Positions 8,492 through 16,395 of a stretch of DNA of 64,000 bases are shown here, piece after piece (within the stretch, counting starts at the first letter, position 1; every line of letters starts with the position of its first letter). A model generated the notes under the pieces. It did no database searches and was not told where the DNA came from. It worked only from the letters and a program-made list of their open reading frames with translations. Source of the stretch: Phycicoccus avicenniae_A (GTDB lineage Bacteria > Actinomycetota > Actinomycetes > Actinomycetales > Dermatophilaceae); contig NZ_JBNVZV010000018.1 in the NCBI RefSeq assembly GCF_050496545.1, positions 25,071-89,070 on the forward strand. The letters run 5' to 3'. The translations under genes were made by a program, and so were the position numbers.

Positions 8492-8941
8492 ATGCCGTTC
8501 GACCCGCAGTCCCTGACCACCGCCACGCCCGCCGAGTTCGTCGCGGCGGTGAAGCAGGCCTCCGACGGCGACATCCGCGACGCCTTCGCCGGCGAGCACC
8601 GCACGACGCTGCTCGACGCGGTGTTCGAGCGCTTCCCCGAGCAGTTCCGCGCCGACAAGGCCGGCGACCGCAGCGCCCGCATCGACTTCCGCGTCACCGG
8701 TGGGCCGGGCGACTCCAGCGACACCTACGCCGTCGTGGTCGACCACGGCACGTGCACCGTCGAGAAGGCACCGACCGCCGAGCCCGACCTCTCGCTGATG
8801 GCCGGCCCCGCCGAGTTCCTCAAGCTGATCTCCGGCACGGGCAACCCGGCGATGATGTTCATGATGGGCAAGATCAAGGCCCGCGGCGACCTCGGTCTGG
8901 CCTCCGCCCTCGCGAACTGGTTCGAGACCCCGAAGGCCTGA
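8492..8941 (+). CDS. SCP2 sterol-binding domain protein
   Basis: A 149-residue cytoplasmic protein with no signal or membrane segment. The sequence fits a stand-alone SCP2 domain: an N-terminal helix pair (EFVAAVKQASDGDI), a central sheet (ARIDFRVTG, TYAVVVDHGTCTVEKAP), then the typical DLSLMAGPAEFLKLISG and GNPAMMFMMGKIKARGDLG region in which the family binds lipid or another hydrophobic ligand. The M-G-K-I-K-x-x-G-D segment is characteristic. The start at ATG 8492 is supported by the TAGGTT -10 seven bases upstream; the frame is open further upstream, but there is no better start. The physiological ligand cannot be told from sequence. It is probably monocistronic. Confidence 0.85.
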   Translation: MPFDPQSLTTATPAEFVAAVKQASDGDIRDAFAGEHRTTLLDAVFERFPEQFRADKAGDRSARIDFRVTGGPGDSSDTYAVVVDHGTCTVEKAPTAEPDLSLMAGPAEFLKLISGTGNPAMMFMMGKIKARGDLGLASALANWFETPKA

Positions 8942-9023
8942 CCCGGCCGGAGCCCGGGCGCGAGCCTGTCGTCCCACCGTCAGGAACCTCGTCGGTGCCG
9001 GCGATCTGCGGCCGTCCGCGACA

Positions 9024-9029
9024 TAGCGT
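9024..9029 (+). promoter_or_regulatory. -10 element TAGCGT, leaderless start
   Basis: TAGCGT lies 6 nt before ATG 9036, with no Shine-Dalgarno sequence between, which suggests leaderless transcription of the VOC gene. Confidence 0.5.
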
Positions 9030-9035
9030 GGCGGT

Positions 9036-9467
9036 ATGTCACTCGTCACGAGCTCCGGCTACGCCCACGTCCGCCTCACCGTCACCGACATCGAGCGCTC
9101 GGTCGCCTTCTACGACCGCGTCTTCGGCTGGGACAAGGCGGTGGACGCCCGCGAGCACCAGGGCGAGCCCGGGCTCGAGGAGGCTCCCGAGAAGTTCTAC
9201 GGCGGGGTCGTCTACCAGACCCCGCAGGGCAGCCTGTTCGGCCTGCGTCCGGTCGGCTCCCAGCCCTTCCGCTCCGACGTCACCGGTCTGGACCACGTGA
9301 GCTTCGCCGTCGCCTCGCGAGCCGACCTCGACGCCGCCGCGCAGGCCCTCGGCGACTCCGGCATTCCGCACGGGGAGATCATCGAGCTCGCCGACGCCGG
9401 CATCGCCATCCTGTCCTTCCAGGACCCCGACGACGTCAACCTCGAGCTCACCTCCCCGCTCGACTGA
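9036..9467 (+). CDS. VOC (glyoxalase/bleomycin resistance/dioxygenase) family protein
   Basis: 143 residues with the two beta-alpha-beta-beta-beta halves of a VOC domain. The first half begins YAHVRLTVTDIERSVAFYDRVFGW and the second GLDHVSFAVASRADLDAAA, ending FQDPDDVNLEL. The His of AHVRL and the terminal Glu of NLEL sit where VOC enzymes hold a metal. The family includes glyoxalases, ring-cleaving dioxygenases and antibiotic-binding proteins; nothing here tells which. It has its own leaderless-type promoter and is not obviously in an operon. Confidence 0.85.
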   Translation: MSLVTSSGYAHVRLTVTDIERSVAFYDRVFGWDKAVDAREHQGEPGLEEAPEKFYGGVVYQTPQGSLFGLRPVGSQPFRSDVTGLDHVSFAVASRADLDAAAQALGDSGIPHGEIIELADAGIAILSFQDPDDVNLELTSPLD

Positions 9468-9513
9468 ACCTCCGTCCGGAGAGGATCCGCGATGTCGGGT
9501 CCGGCGAAACGGC

Positions 9514-9536
9514 TTGACCCTCACGCGACGTCAGGG
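9514..9536 (+). promoter_or_regulatory. MerR/TipA-type promoter-operator
   Basis: TTGACC (9514-9519) overlaps the dyad CCCTCACGCGACGTCAGGG (9518-9536, arms CCCTnACG/CGTnAGGG). The dyad fills the long spacer in which MerR-family activators bind and untwist DNA. The weak -10 region, about 19 bp downstream, ends near 9544 and places transcription initiation at about 9551, next to ATG 9552. Confidence 0.55.
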
Positions 9537-9551
9537 CCCACCGTGGATGAC

Positions 9552-10343
9552 ATGACCACGACGAGCCAGCAGACTGACCGGGTGGAGCTGACCGTCGGGC
9601 AGGTCGCCGAGACCTACGGCGTCACGGTGCGCACGCTGCACCACTACGACGCCATCGGCCTCGTCGTCCCGTCCGCGCGCACGCACTCCGGGTACCGCCT
9701 CTACACCGAGGCGGACCTCGCCCGGCTGGCCTCGGTCGTCACGTACCGCCGGCTGGACCTCCCCCTCGACGAGGTGAAGGACCTGCTCGACGGCGACGGG
9801 AGCGCCGAGGAGCACCTGCGCCGCCAGCGCGCCGTGGTCGTGTCCCGGCTGGGCGAGCTCGAGGAGCTCGTCTCGGCCATCGACCGAGCACTGGAGAGAG
9901 AGATGAACGAGCAGCCCGCCACGACCGATGACCTCAAGGAGCTCTTCGGCGACGGTTTCAGCGAGGAGTACCAGCAGGAGGCGCAGGAGCGCTGGGGTGA
10001 GACGGACGCCTGGAAGCAGTCCAAGCGCCGCACCGACTCCTACACGAAGGCCGACTGGGAGGCGGTCAAGGCCGAGCAGGAGGCGGTCGGTGCCGAGCTC
10101 GTCGCCGCGATGCAGGCCGGCGAGCCGCCGACGTCGCAGCGGGCGATGGACGCCGCCGAGGCGCACCGCGCCCAGATCGAGCGGTGGTTCTACGACCTCG
10201 ACCACGCCTTCCACCGGAACCTCGGGGACATGTACGTCTCGGACCCGCGGTTCACGGCCACGTACGAGGAGCAGGCCCCGGGCCTCGCGCAGTACGTGCG
10301 CGACGCCATCCACGCCAACGCCGACCGTCACGAGCAGGGCTGA
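9552..10343 (+). CDS. MerR-family transcriptional regulator with TipAS drug-sensing domain
   Basis: 263 residues. Residues 10-80 are a MerR winged helix (LTVGQVAETYGVTVRTLHHY, then GLVVPSARTHSGYRLYTEAD); a coiled dimerisation helix follows. The C-terminal ~130 residues (SEEYQQEAQERWGETDAWKQ, VKAEQEAV, IERWFYDL, HRNLGDMYVSDPRFTATYE) are a TipAS domain. In Streptomyces TipAL, Mta and related activators this domain captures thiopeptides or other hydrophobic drugs. I chose ATG 9552 rather than ATG 9492 because the MerR-type promoter dyad lies between them, implying a leaderless, self-activating transcript. Targets other than its own promoter are not evident in the window. Confidence 0.85.
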   Translation: MTTTSQQTDRVELTVGQVAETYGVTVRTLHHYDAIGLVVPSARTHSGYRLYTEADLARLASVVTYRRLDLPLDEVKDLLDGDGSAEEHLRRQRAVVVSRLGELEELVSAIDRALEREMNEQPATTDDLKELFGDGFSEEYQQEAQERWGETDAWKQSKRRTDSYTKADWEAVKAEQEAVGAELVAAMQAGEPPTSQRAMDAAEAHRAQIERWFYDLDHAFHRNLGDMYVSDPRFTATYEEQAPGLAQYVRDAIHANADRHEQG

Positions 10344-10360
10344 TCCCTTCTGCCCCAACC

Positions 10361-10422
10361 GTCGACAGAACAGAACACGCCGTGTGCGCCCGGGTGCACA
10401 CGGCGTGTTCTGTTCACTCGAC
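10361..10422. repeat. 62-bp intergenic palindromic element, copy 1
   Basis: A 62-nt inverted repeat begins GTCGAC and ends CTCGAC. Its central stem is 19 perfect pairs (10369-10387 with 10396-10414) around an 8-nt loop. A second element of the same length and about 82% identity lies at 28619-28680, also just after a stop codon. It can form a strong hairpin and may act as a terminator, but lacks a clear U-tract. Confidence 0.8.
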
Positions 10423-10561
10423 GGGGTGCTCGGGTGCTCCGGAGACGGCCGCGGGCCGGGCGCGGGTACTAGGACCAACGCCCGATGGTGGGTGTCCGTG
10501 CGACCGGGTGACTCTTCTCCATGTCGGGCCGATCCGCGGCCCCCGTCCTCTGGAGGACATC

Positions 10562-10966
10562 ATGCGCAGCTCCCTCTCCCTCCGCCGGGTGGCCGCGGTC
10601 GGCATCGTCGGCACCGCCCTGGTCGCCGGCACCCTCCCCGCCGCCTCCGCCAAGGCGCCCACCTACAAGGCGTCCGGCACCTGCAGCCAGGGCGCCGCCT
10701 GGAAGATCAAGGCCAAGGCCGACGACGGCCGCGTCGAGGTCGAGTTCGAGGTCGACTCCAACCGCACCGGCCAGGCCTGGGCGTGGACGCTGCGCGACAA
10801 CGGCGTCAAGGTCTCCTCCGGCACCTCCCGGACCGTGGCCCCCAGCGGGTCCTTCAGCGTCGAGCGTCGCATCGCGAACCGGGCCGGCAAGGACACCATC
10901 ACCGCGACCGCCACGCACGCCGCCTCCGGCCAGAAGTGCAACCTGCGCGTTGTCTTCCCCGGCTGA
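10562..10966 (+). CDS. Small secreted protein, Ig-like fold predicted, uncharacterised
   Basis: 134 residues. ATG 10562 is preceded by GGAGGA at 10552-10557. Residues 1-30 are a signal peptide (LRRVAAVGIVGTALVAGTL, PAASA). The mature part is a single small beta-rich domain (VEVEFEVDSNRTGQAWAWTL, DNGVKVSSGTSRTV, ERRIANRAGKDTITATAT) with two Cys (near residues 40 and 127) that may form a disulphide once exported. I do not recognise a named family. It is followed after 38 nt by the Asp/His-repeat protein and then the two-component system, so the four may be one transcription unit. It could be an extracellular partner of the sensor; that is inference. Confidence 0.7.
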   Translation: MRSSLSLRRVAAVGIVGTALVAGTLPAASAKAPTYKASGTCSQGAAWKIKAKADDGRVEVEFEVDSNRTGQAWAWTLRDNGVKVSSGTSRTVAPSGSFSVERRIANRAGKDTITATATHAASGQKCNLRVVFPG

Positions 10967-11004
10967 ACGCCCCCCTGCCACACTGCACGCAAAGGACACA
11001 TGAC

Positions 11005-11532
11005 ATGAAGCGCATCGCACTCATCACCGTCGGGGCCGCCGTGGCGGTCACCCCCGCCCTCGTGGGGGTGCTCGGCAACGCCTCCTTCGCCGAGCGCCTG
11101 CCCGTCCGGGCCCCGGTGAGCGCCACGTCGTCGGCCAGCCCGTCGGCCACCCACTCCTCGGACGACCCCACGTCGCACGACGCCGGCGACGACCACGGCG
11201 GCGACCGCCCGCGCGGCGAGTCCGACGACCCCGCCTCGCACGACGCGAACGACGACCACGGCGGCGACTCGGGCAACTCCGGCAAGGGCTCGGCGAACTC
11301 CGGCGAGGGCTCGACCAGCTCCGGCCGCGGCGGCTCCGACGACCCGGCCACGCACGACGCCGGCGACGACCACGGCGGTGACTCCGGCTCGAGCGGCGGC
11401 TCCACCGACTCGGGCAGCGGCTCGGGCAAGGGCGGCTCCGGCTCCGGCCGCGGCGGGTCCGACGACCCGGCCACGCACGACGCGGGCGACGACCACGGCG
11501 GGGGTTCGGGTGGCCACGGATCCGACGACTGA
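11005..11532 (+). CDS. Secreted Asp/His repeat protein (four SDDPxxHDAxDDHGG units), uncharacterised
   Basis: 175 residues. ATG 11005 follows AAAGGAC. Residues 1-29 are a signal peptide ending in NASFAE. The mature protein is low-complexity Ser/Gly/Asp with four 15-residue units SDDP-A/T-S/T-HDA-G/N-DDHGG at residues 52-66, 73-87, 111-125 and 152-166, separated by Gly/Ser linkers. Clustered Asp and His suggest metal binding (Ca, Zn or Cu), but no family is recognised. The last 23 bases overlap the start of the histidine kinase gene, so the two are probably translationally coupled. An accessory sensing or metal-buffering role beside that kinase is a hypothesis. Confidence 0.75.
   Translation: MKRIALITVGAAVAVTPALVGVLGNASFAERLPVRAPVSATSSASPSATHSSDDPTSHDAGDDHGGDRPRGESDDPASHDANDDHGGDSGNSGKGSANSGEGSTSSGRGGSDDPATHDAGDDHGGDSGSSGGSTDSGSGSGKGGSGSGRGGSDDPATHDAGDDHGGGSGGHGSDD
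11158..11502 (+). repeat. Four 45-bp units coding the SDDPxxHDAxDDHGG motif
   Basis: Units lie at 11158-11202, 11221-11265, 11335-11379 and 11458-11502. Units three and four differ by a single base (C/G in the Ala-Gly codon pair), which suggests recent duplication or homogenisation. Spacing between units is irregular (21, 38 and 41 codons). Confidence 0.85.
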
Positions 11533-13039
11533 GATCCCCCTGACGTCCCCGGCCGGACCTGCCCCGGCCGGGGCCTCGGGGCGTCCCCACCCGACCGAGG
11601 AGGAGGACCGTCCCTCGCTCCTCGACCGCCTCGCACCGGTCGGTGAGGCGCGGGACACGGGGGACGCGCCGCTGCCGTGGACGCTCGTCTCCGACCCCAC
11701 TGCTGCCGAGGACCGCATCCCGCCGGTGCGCCCGCGGCGCGTCATCACCCAGCTCGTCGGCGGCATCGTCGCGGCGATGCTCGTCGTCCTGGTCCTCGGG
11801 GCCGTCGCGGCCAGCACGCTCGCCGAGCGCGAGGCGGTCAACGACGCCGCGTCGATGGCCTCCGTCCTCGCCGAGGCGGTCGTCCAGCCCAACCTCACCG
11901 ACGCCCTGATGAACGGCGACCGCGCGGCCGCCGACGCCTTCGGGGCAACCCTCGAGCGCAGCCTCGACCCCGACACCGTCGTGCGGGTCAAGCTGTGGCG
12001 CCCCGACGGCTACGTCCTCTACGCGGACGAGCCCCAGCTCATCGGGCGCACCTTCTCCTTCGACGACGACCAGCGCGAGGCCCTCGACGGCCCCCAGACC
12101 GTCGCCGAGGTCTCCAGCCTGGACTCCAGCGAGAACGCCTTCGAGAGCGGCGACAAGCTCGTCGAGGTCTACCGGCCGGTCTGGACCAAGGACGGGCGCA
12201 CCGCGCTGTTCGAGATCTACGTCTCGTACCAGCCCGTCTCGGCACGCACGAGCCAGCTGTGGCGCGGGTTCGCCGGGGTGACGGCCAGCAGCCTCATCCT
12301 CTTCGTGCTCATCGTCATCCCCCTCGTGCTCGCCCTCACCCGGCGGCTGCGCGATGCCGAGTCGCAGCGGGTCGCGCTGCTCCAGCGGGCCGTCGACGCG
12401 TCCTCGGACGAGCGACGGCGCATCGCGGCGACCCTGCACGACGGTCCGGTGCAGGAGCTCGCGGCGACGTCGTTCACGGTCGCCGGCGCCTCCGCCACGG
12501 CCTCGACCCGCGGGGACGCGGTGCTCGCCCGCGACCTGGATGCCGCGGCCAGCGCGGTCCGGGCCAGCATCCGTTCGCTGCGCACCCTCCTCGTCGACCT
12601 GCACCCGCCGAGCCTGTCCCGCTCGGGGGTCGTGGCCGCCCTGGCCGACCTGGCCCAGTCCGTGCGCGCCGACGACGTCGTCGTCCGGCTCGACACCGAC
12701 TCCGACGACGTCCTGGCCCTCACGCCCGACGCGTTGCGCCTGGTCCACCGCGTCGCCCAGGAGTGCGTCCGCAACGCGGCCAAGCACGCCGGGCCGGCCG
12801 ACGTCCTCGTCTCGCTGCACCGCACCGGCCCGGGGAGCGTCGTCCTCGAGGTGATCGACGACGGCCGGGGCTTCGACGCCGAGGAGGTCCTGGCCCACCC
12901 GGAGGCCGGTCACCTCGGGACGCAGCTGCTCGCGGAGGCCGCCTCGGTGCCCGGGTCGCGGCTCCGGGTCGCGACCGCCCCCGGTCAGGGGACACACTGG
13001 CGGCTCGACCTCGACGGACCGATGGGGGAACGCGCATGA
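11510..13039 (+). CDS. NarL-type sensor histidine kinase (HisKA_3)
   Basis: 509 residues from GTG 11510, overlapping the preceding gene by 23 bp. A cytoplasmic Pro-rich N-terminus of about 75 residues precedes TM1 (79-101). An extracellular sensor region of about 150 residues (LKLWRPDGYVLYADEP, VEVYRPVWTKDGRTALFEI) is followed by TM2 (about 250-275). The HisKA_3 helix has its phosphoacceptor His310 in ATLHDGPVQ. The ATPase domain has the N box ECVRNAAKHA and the G1 box DDGRGFD. The ATGA overlap with the response regulator gene makes it the cognate kinase. The signal is unknown; the adjoining secreted Asp/His protein suggests an envelope or metal cue, which is inference. Confidence 0.9.
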   Translation: MATDPTTEIPLTSPAGPAPAGASGRPHPTEEEDRPSLLDRLAPVGEARDTGDAPLPWTLVSDPTAAEDRIPPVRPRRVITQLVGGIVAAMLVVLVLGAVAASTLAEREAVNDAASMASVLAEAVVQPNLTDALMNGDRAAADAFGATLERSLDPDTVVRVKLWRPDGYVLYADEPQLIGRTFSFDDDQREALDGPQTVAEVSSLDSSENAFESGDKLVEVYRPVWTKDGRTALFEIYVSYQPVSARTSQLWRGFAGVTASSLILFVLIVIPLVLALTRRLRDAESQRVALLQRAVDASSDERRRIAATLHDGPVQELAATSFTVAGASATASTRGDAVLARDLDAAASAVRASIRSLRTLLVDLHPPSLSRSGVVAALADLAQSVRADDVVVRLDTDSDDVLALTPDALRLVHRVAQECVRNAAKHAGPADVLVSLHRTGPGSVVLEVIDDGRGFDAEEVLAHPEAGHLGTQLLAEAASVPGSRLRVATAPGQGTHWRLDLDGPMGERA

Positions 13040-13668
13040 TCAGGGTGCTCGTCGCCGACGACCACCAGCTCGTGCGCGCCGGCGTGCGCACCCTCCTCGA
13101 CGCCGAGCCCGACATCACCGTCGTCGCCGAGGCGCGCGACGGTGCCGAGGCGGTCGAGTCGGCCGTCGGCACCGACCCCGACGTCGTCCTCATGGACCTC
13201 TCGATGCCCGGCGTCGACGGCGTCGAGGGCACCCGCGGTGTCCTGGCCCGCTGCCCCGACACCCGGGTGCTGGTGCTGACGAGCTTCTCGGACCGCGAGC
13301 GGGTCCGCGAGGTGCTGGCCGCCGGCGCCATCGGTTACGTCCTGAAGGACTCCGAGCCGGCCGACCTGCTGTCGGCCGTGCGTGCGGCCGCGGCCGGGCA
13401 CGTGCCCATCGACCCGCGGGTGGCGGTCGCGCTGCTGCCGGCCTCCGGCGACCCGGTCCGCGACGGCGTCGTCGCCGGGCTCTCCCCGCGCGAGACCGAG
13501 GTGCTGCGCCTCGTCGCGCAGGGCCTGGCCAACAAGCAGATCGCCCGGGCGCTCGGCATCACCGAGCGCACGGTCAAGGCCCACCTGGGGCGGGTCTTCC
13601 GGGAGATCGGGGTCCTGGACCGCACCAGCGCGGCGCTCTGGGCCCGGGACAACCTGCCCTCGACCTGA
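13036..13668 (+). CDS. NarL/LuxR-family response regulator
   Basis: 210 residues starting at ATG 13036 inside the kinase stop codon (ATGA). The receiver domain (1-118) has acidic residues D8 and D9, phosphoacceptor D54 in VLMDLSMPG, Thr/Ser in VLTSFSD and Lys in YVLKDSE. The LuxR-type helix-turn-helix (about 148-205) reads LSPRETEVLRLVAQGLANKQ and then IARALGITERTVKAHLGRVF. It is expected to be phosphorylated by the upstream kinase and to bind DNA as a dimer. Targets are not visible; the secreted genes at 10562 and 11005 are the nearest candidates. Confidence 0.92.
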   Translation: MIRVLVADDHQLVRAGVRTLLDAEPDITVVAEARDGAEAVESAVGTDPDVVLMDLSMPGVDGVEGTRGVLARCPDTRVLVLTSFSDRERVREVLAAGAIGYVLKDSEPADLLSAVRAAAAGHVPIDPRVAVALLPASGDPVRDGVVAGLSPRETEVLRLVAQGLANKQIARALGITERTVKAHLGRVFREIGVLDRTSAALWARDNLPST

Positions 13669-13724
13669 GCCCCACCCCGGCAGCACCCTCACGGAAAACC
13701 TCGGGACGCACCCTCCGCTGGACA

Positions 13725-13734
13725 CTGTATACAG
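13725..13734. promoter_or_regulatory. GTATAC palindrome, candidate GntR/FCD operator for the importer operon
   Basis: CTGTATACAG is a perfect 10-bp palindrome 45 nt upstream of ATG 13780. GTATAC-centred sites are typical of FCD-type GntR regulators. The same core occurs at 21901-21908 in front of the GntR gene at 21177-21845. Confidence 0.55.
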
Positions 13735-13779
13735 GATACGGTTCCCCGATCCGTTGCTCGTCCCCGCCGGAGGAACCCC

Positions 13780-15432
13780 ATGTCCCGCAGACCCCTCGCG
13801 CTCGTCTCCGTCGTGACCGCCGCCGCCCTCGCCCTCGTGGGCTGCTCGGCGGTCGGCCAGCAGGGAGGGGGTGGCGCGTCCTCCGGGGGAGGGGGCTCGA
13901 GCGCCGCCGGCGAGGACGTCTTCGGCGACCCCGCCGACCCCGGAGCCGTCAAGGCCGGCGGCACCCTGACGATGGCGCTCTCGGCCGAGCCGGACCAGCT
14001 CGACCCGGCGCTCTCGCGCAGCCTGTACTCGCGCTACGTGTTCCACGCGATGTGCCAGAAGCTCTACGACACCGACGAGAAGGCGCAGATCGTGCCCCAG
14101 CTCGCCACCGACCTCCCGACGACGAGCGAGGACGGGAAGACCGTCACCATCCCGGTGCGCACCGGAGTCACCTTCGCCGACGGCACCCCCTTCGACGCCT
14201 CGGCCGTCGCGGCGAGCATCCAGCGCGAGCTGACCCTGCCCACGAGCGCCCGCAAGAGCGAGCTCGGGCCCATCGAGAAGGTCGAGGCCAAGGACGCGAG
14301 CACGGTCGCCATCAGCCTGTCGGCGCCGTTCGCGCCGCTGACCGCGGCCCTCACCGACCGGGCCGGCATGATCGTCAGCCCGAAGGCCGCCAAGGCCCTC
14401 GGCGAGGACTTCGCGTCCGCCCCGGTGTGCGTCGGGCCGTTCAAGTTCTCGAAGCGGACGCCGCAGACCTCGATCGAGCTGGTCAAGGACCCGAAGTACT
14501 ACGACGCCGACAAGGTCCACCTCGAGGGCATCACCTACCGCATCATCACCGACGCCAGCATCCGCGCGGCCAACCTGCGCTCCGGCGACGTGCAGGTCGC
14601 CGACTCGCTCTCGGCGCAGGACGCCCCGGCCATCGGGTCCGAGGAGGGCCTTCAGCTGCTCCAGTCGAACTCGCTCGGCTACCAGGGCCTGACGATCAAC
14701 GTCGGCAACACCCAGGGCGTCGGCAAGCCGGTCGGGACGGTCGACACCCTCGTCGGCAGCAAGCCCGAGGTGCGCCGGGCGCTCGCGATGTCGATCGACC
14801 GCGAGCAGCTCATCAAGGTCGTCTTCAACGGCCTGAACAGCGCGGCCTGCTCGCCGGTCTCGCCGACGACCGAGTTCACCTCCGACGCGGCGCAGGCGTG
14901 CGAGGAGCACGACCCGGCCGGAGCCAAGAAGGTGCTCGCCGACGCCGGTGTGAAGACCCCGGTGTCGGTCGAGATGATCACCTCGAACAACCCGGACAGC
15001 CTGCGCCTGGCCCAGGCGCTGCAGGCGATGGTCAAGGAGGGCGGCTTCGACCTGAAGATCCAGCCCGTCGAGTACGCGAGCCTGCTCGACCAGCAGGACC
15101 GCGGCGACTTCTCGCTCCTGCAGCTCGGCTGGTCCGGGCGGATCGACCCCGACGCCAACATCACGAACTTCGTCGGCACCGGGGGCAGCCAGAACGTCAG
15201 CGGCTACAGCAACGCCACCGTGGACGGGCTGCTGGAGAAGGCCCGCACCGAGAACGACACCGCCGCACGCCGCGACCTCTACGGCCAGGTCGTCGGAGAG
15301 CTCGAGAAGGACAACCCGATCATCTACCTCTACCGCCAGCGCAACCTCACCGGCGTCTCGGACACCGTCAAGGGCGTCCAGGTGTTCCCGGACGGCGTCA
15401 TCCGCGTCGGGTTCTCCGGCTTCGCCAAGTAG
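13780..15432 (+). CDS. ABC transporter substrate-binding lipoprotein, peptide/glutathione type (SBP_bac_5)
   Basis: 550 residues. GGAGGA (13769-13774) precedes ATG 13780. Residues 1-21 are a lipoprotein signal with lipobox LVGC, so Cys22 is lipidated and the protein is tethered outside the membrane. A Gly/Ser linker follows, then the SBP_bac_5 fold (GGTLTMALSAEPDQLDPALS, VPQLATDLPTTSEDGKTVTI, FADGTPFDASAV, VRRALAMSIDREQLI, DPDANITNFVG). It captures substrate for the permeases and ATPases that follow 6 nt downstream. A gamma-glutamyltransferase closes the operon, so glutathione or gamma-glutamyl peptides are a reasonable substrate guess; ordinary di- or oligopeptides remain possible. Confidence 0.9.
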   Translation: MSRRPLALVSVVTAAALALVGCSAVGQQGGGGASSGGGGSSAAGEDVFGDPADPGAVKAGGTLTMALSAEPDQLDPALSRSLYSRYVFHAMCQKLYDTDEKAQIVPQLATDLPTTSEDGKTVTIPVRTGVTFADGTPFDASAVAASIQRELTLPTSARKSELGPIEKVEAKDASTVAISLSAPFAPLTAALTDRAGMIVSPKAAKALGEDFASAPVCVGPFKFSKRTPQTSIELVKDPKYYDADKVHLEGITYRIITDASIRAANLRSGDVQVADSLSAQDAPAIGSEEGLQLLQSNSLGYQGLTINVGNTQGVGKPVGTVDTLVGSKPEVRRALAMSIDREQLIKVVFNGLNSAACSPVSPTTEFTSDAAQACEEHDPAGAKKVLADAGVKTPVSVEMITSNNPDSLRLAQALQAMVKEGGFDLKIQPVEYASLLDQQDRGDFSLLQLGWSGRIDPDANITNFVGTGGSQNVSGYSNATVDGLLEKARTENDTAARRDLYGQVVGELEKDNPIIYLYRQRNLTGVSDTVKGVQVFPDGVIRVGFSGFAK

Positions 15433-15438
15433 GCCGGG

Positions 15439-16395
15439 ATGGCCCGCTACCTCGCCACCCGGGCGTGGCAGTCCCTGCTGACCCTCGTGCTCGCCGCGGT
15501 CGTCGTCTTCCTCGGCATCCGCGCGCTGCCGGGCGACCCCGCCCTCGCCCTGGCGGGGGAGGACCGGAGCCCGGAGGCGCTGGCCGCCATCCGGTCCGAG
15601 TACGGCCTCGACCAGTCGCTGCCGATTCAGTTCTGGCAGTACGTCTCCCGCACGGTGCGGGGTGACCTCGGAACCTCGATCCGTACCGGCGAGCCGGTGA
15701 GCGAGATGCTGCGCACCGCGCTCCCGGTCACCCTGGAGCTGTCGGTCCTGGCCATCCTCATCGCGACGCTGCTCGGCGTGCTGGCCGGTGTCGTGGCGGC
15801 CGTGCGCCGGGGGCGGCCGGAGGAGTGGGTGGCCAACGCGCTGGCCCTCATCGGGCTGTCCGTGCCGCACTTCTGGCTCGGCCTCGTCGCGATCCTCTAC
15901 CTCGCGGTGGCCACGAACCTGTTCCCCGCCAGCGGGTTCGTACCCCTGACCCAGGACCCGATCGCGAACCTGCACCACCTCGTGCTGCCGTCGGTCATCC
16001 TCGGCACCGGGCTGGCGGCGGTCATCATGCGCCAGACCCGCTCCTCGATGCTCGACGCGCTCTCGGCCGACTACGTGCGCACGGCCGAGGCGAAGGGGCT
16101 GCGCCCGCGGGTCGTCATCACGCGGCACGCGTTGCGCAACAGCCTGATCGTCGTCGTGACCATCGTCGGCCTGCAGCTCGGCGCGTTGATCTCCGGGGCC
16201 GTGGTCACCGAGCAGATCTTCACCCTCCCCGGCTTCGGGAAGCTGACCATCGACGCGGTGTTCCAGCGCGACTACCCGGTCATCCAGGCGGTCATCCTCG
16301 TCACGGCGACGTCGTACATCGTCATCAACTTCGCGGTGGACCTCCTCTACTCGGTCATCGACCCGCGCGTGCGGGTGGCAGGAGAGCCGTCATGA
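15439..16395 (+). CDS. Peptide/glutathione ABC transporter permease, DppB/GsiC type
   Basis: 318 residues with six predicted membrane helices, the first at about residues 9-29. An N-terminal LGIRALPGDPALAL motif and the cytoplasmic EAA loop (ADYVRTAEAKGLRPRVVITR), which docks on the ATPase, are both typical of DppB/OppB. It starts 6 nt after the binding-protein stop codon and its own stop overlaps the ATG of the next permease. It forms a heterodimer with that protein in the membrane. Confidence 0.92.
   Translation: MARYLATRAWQSLLTLVLAAVVVFLGIRALPGDPALALAGEDRSPEALAAIRSEYGLDQSLPIQFWQYVSRTVRGDLGTSIRTGEPVSEMLRTALPVTLELSVLAILIATLLGVLAGVVAAVRRGRPEEWVANALALIGLSVPHFWLGLVAILYLAVATNLFPASGFVPLTQDPIANLHHLVLPSVILGTGLAAVIMRQTRSSMLDALSADYVRTAEAKGLRPRVVITRHALRNSLIVVVTIVGLQLGALISGAVVTEQIFTLPGFGKLTIDAVFQRDYPVIQAVILVTATSYIVINFAVDLLYSVIDPRVRVAGEPS

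Noticed and set aside
10361..10422. CRISPR repeat or part of a tandem array
   Set aside because: Only two copies 18 kb apart, each a full palindrome; no array or spacers anywhere in the window.
11510..11532. Separate genes without overlap between the Asp/His-repeat protein and the kinase
   Set aside because: No kinase start exists after 11532 with a suitable ribosome site before the Pro-rich N-terminus; GTG 11510 gives a consistent protein and the overlap is plausible for coupled genes.
12985..16128. A 1047-codon open frame on the minus strand, and similar very long antisense frames at 512-2677, 2371-4902 and 18831-21038
   Set aside because: They lie opposite recognisable genes and encode compositionally biased Arg/Gly/Asp/Val-rich sequence with no domains. 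Long spurious frames are expected at this GC content.
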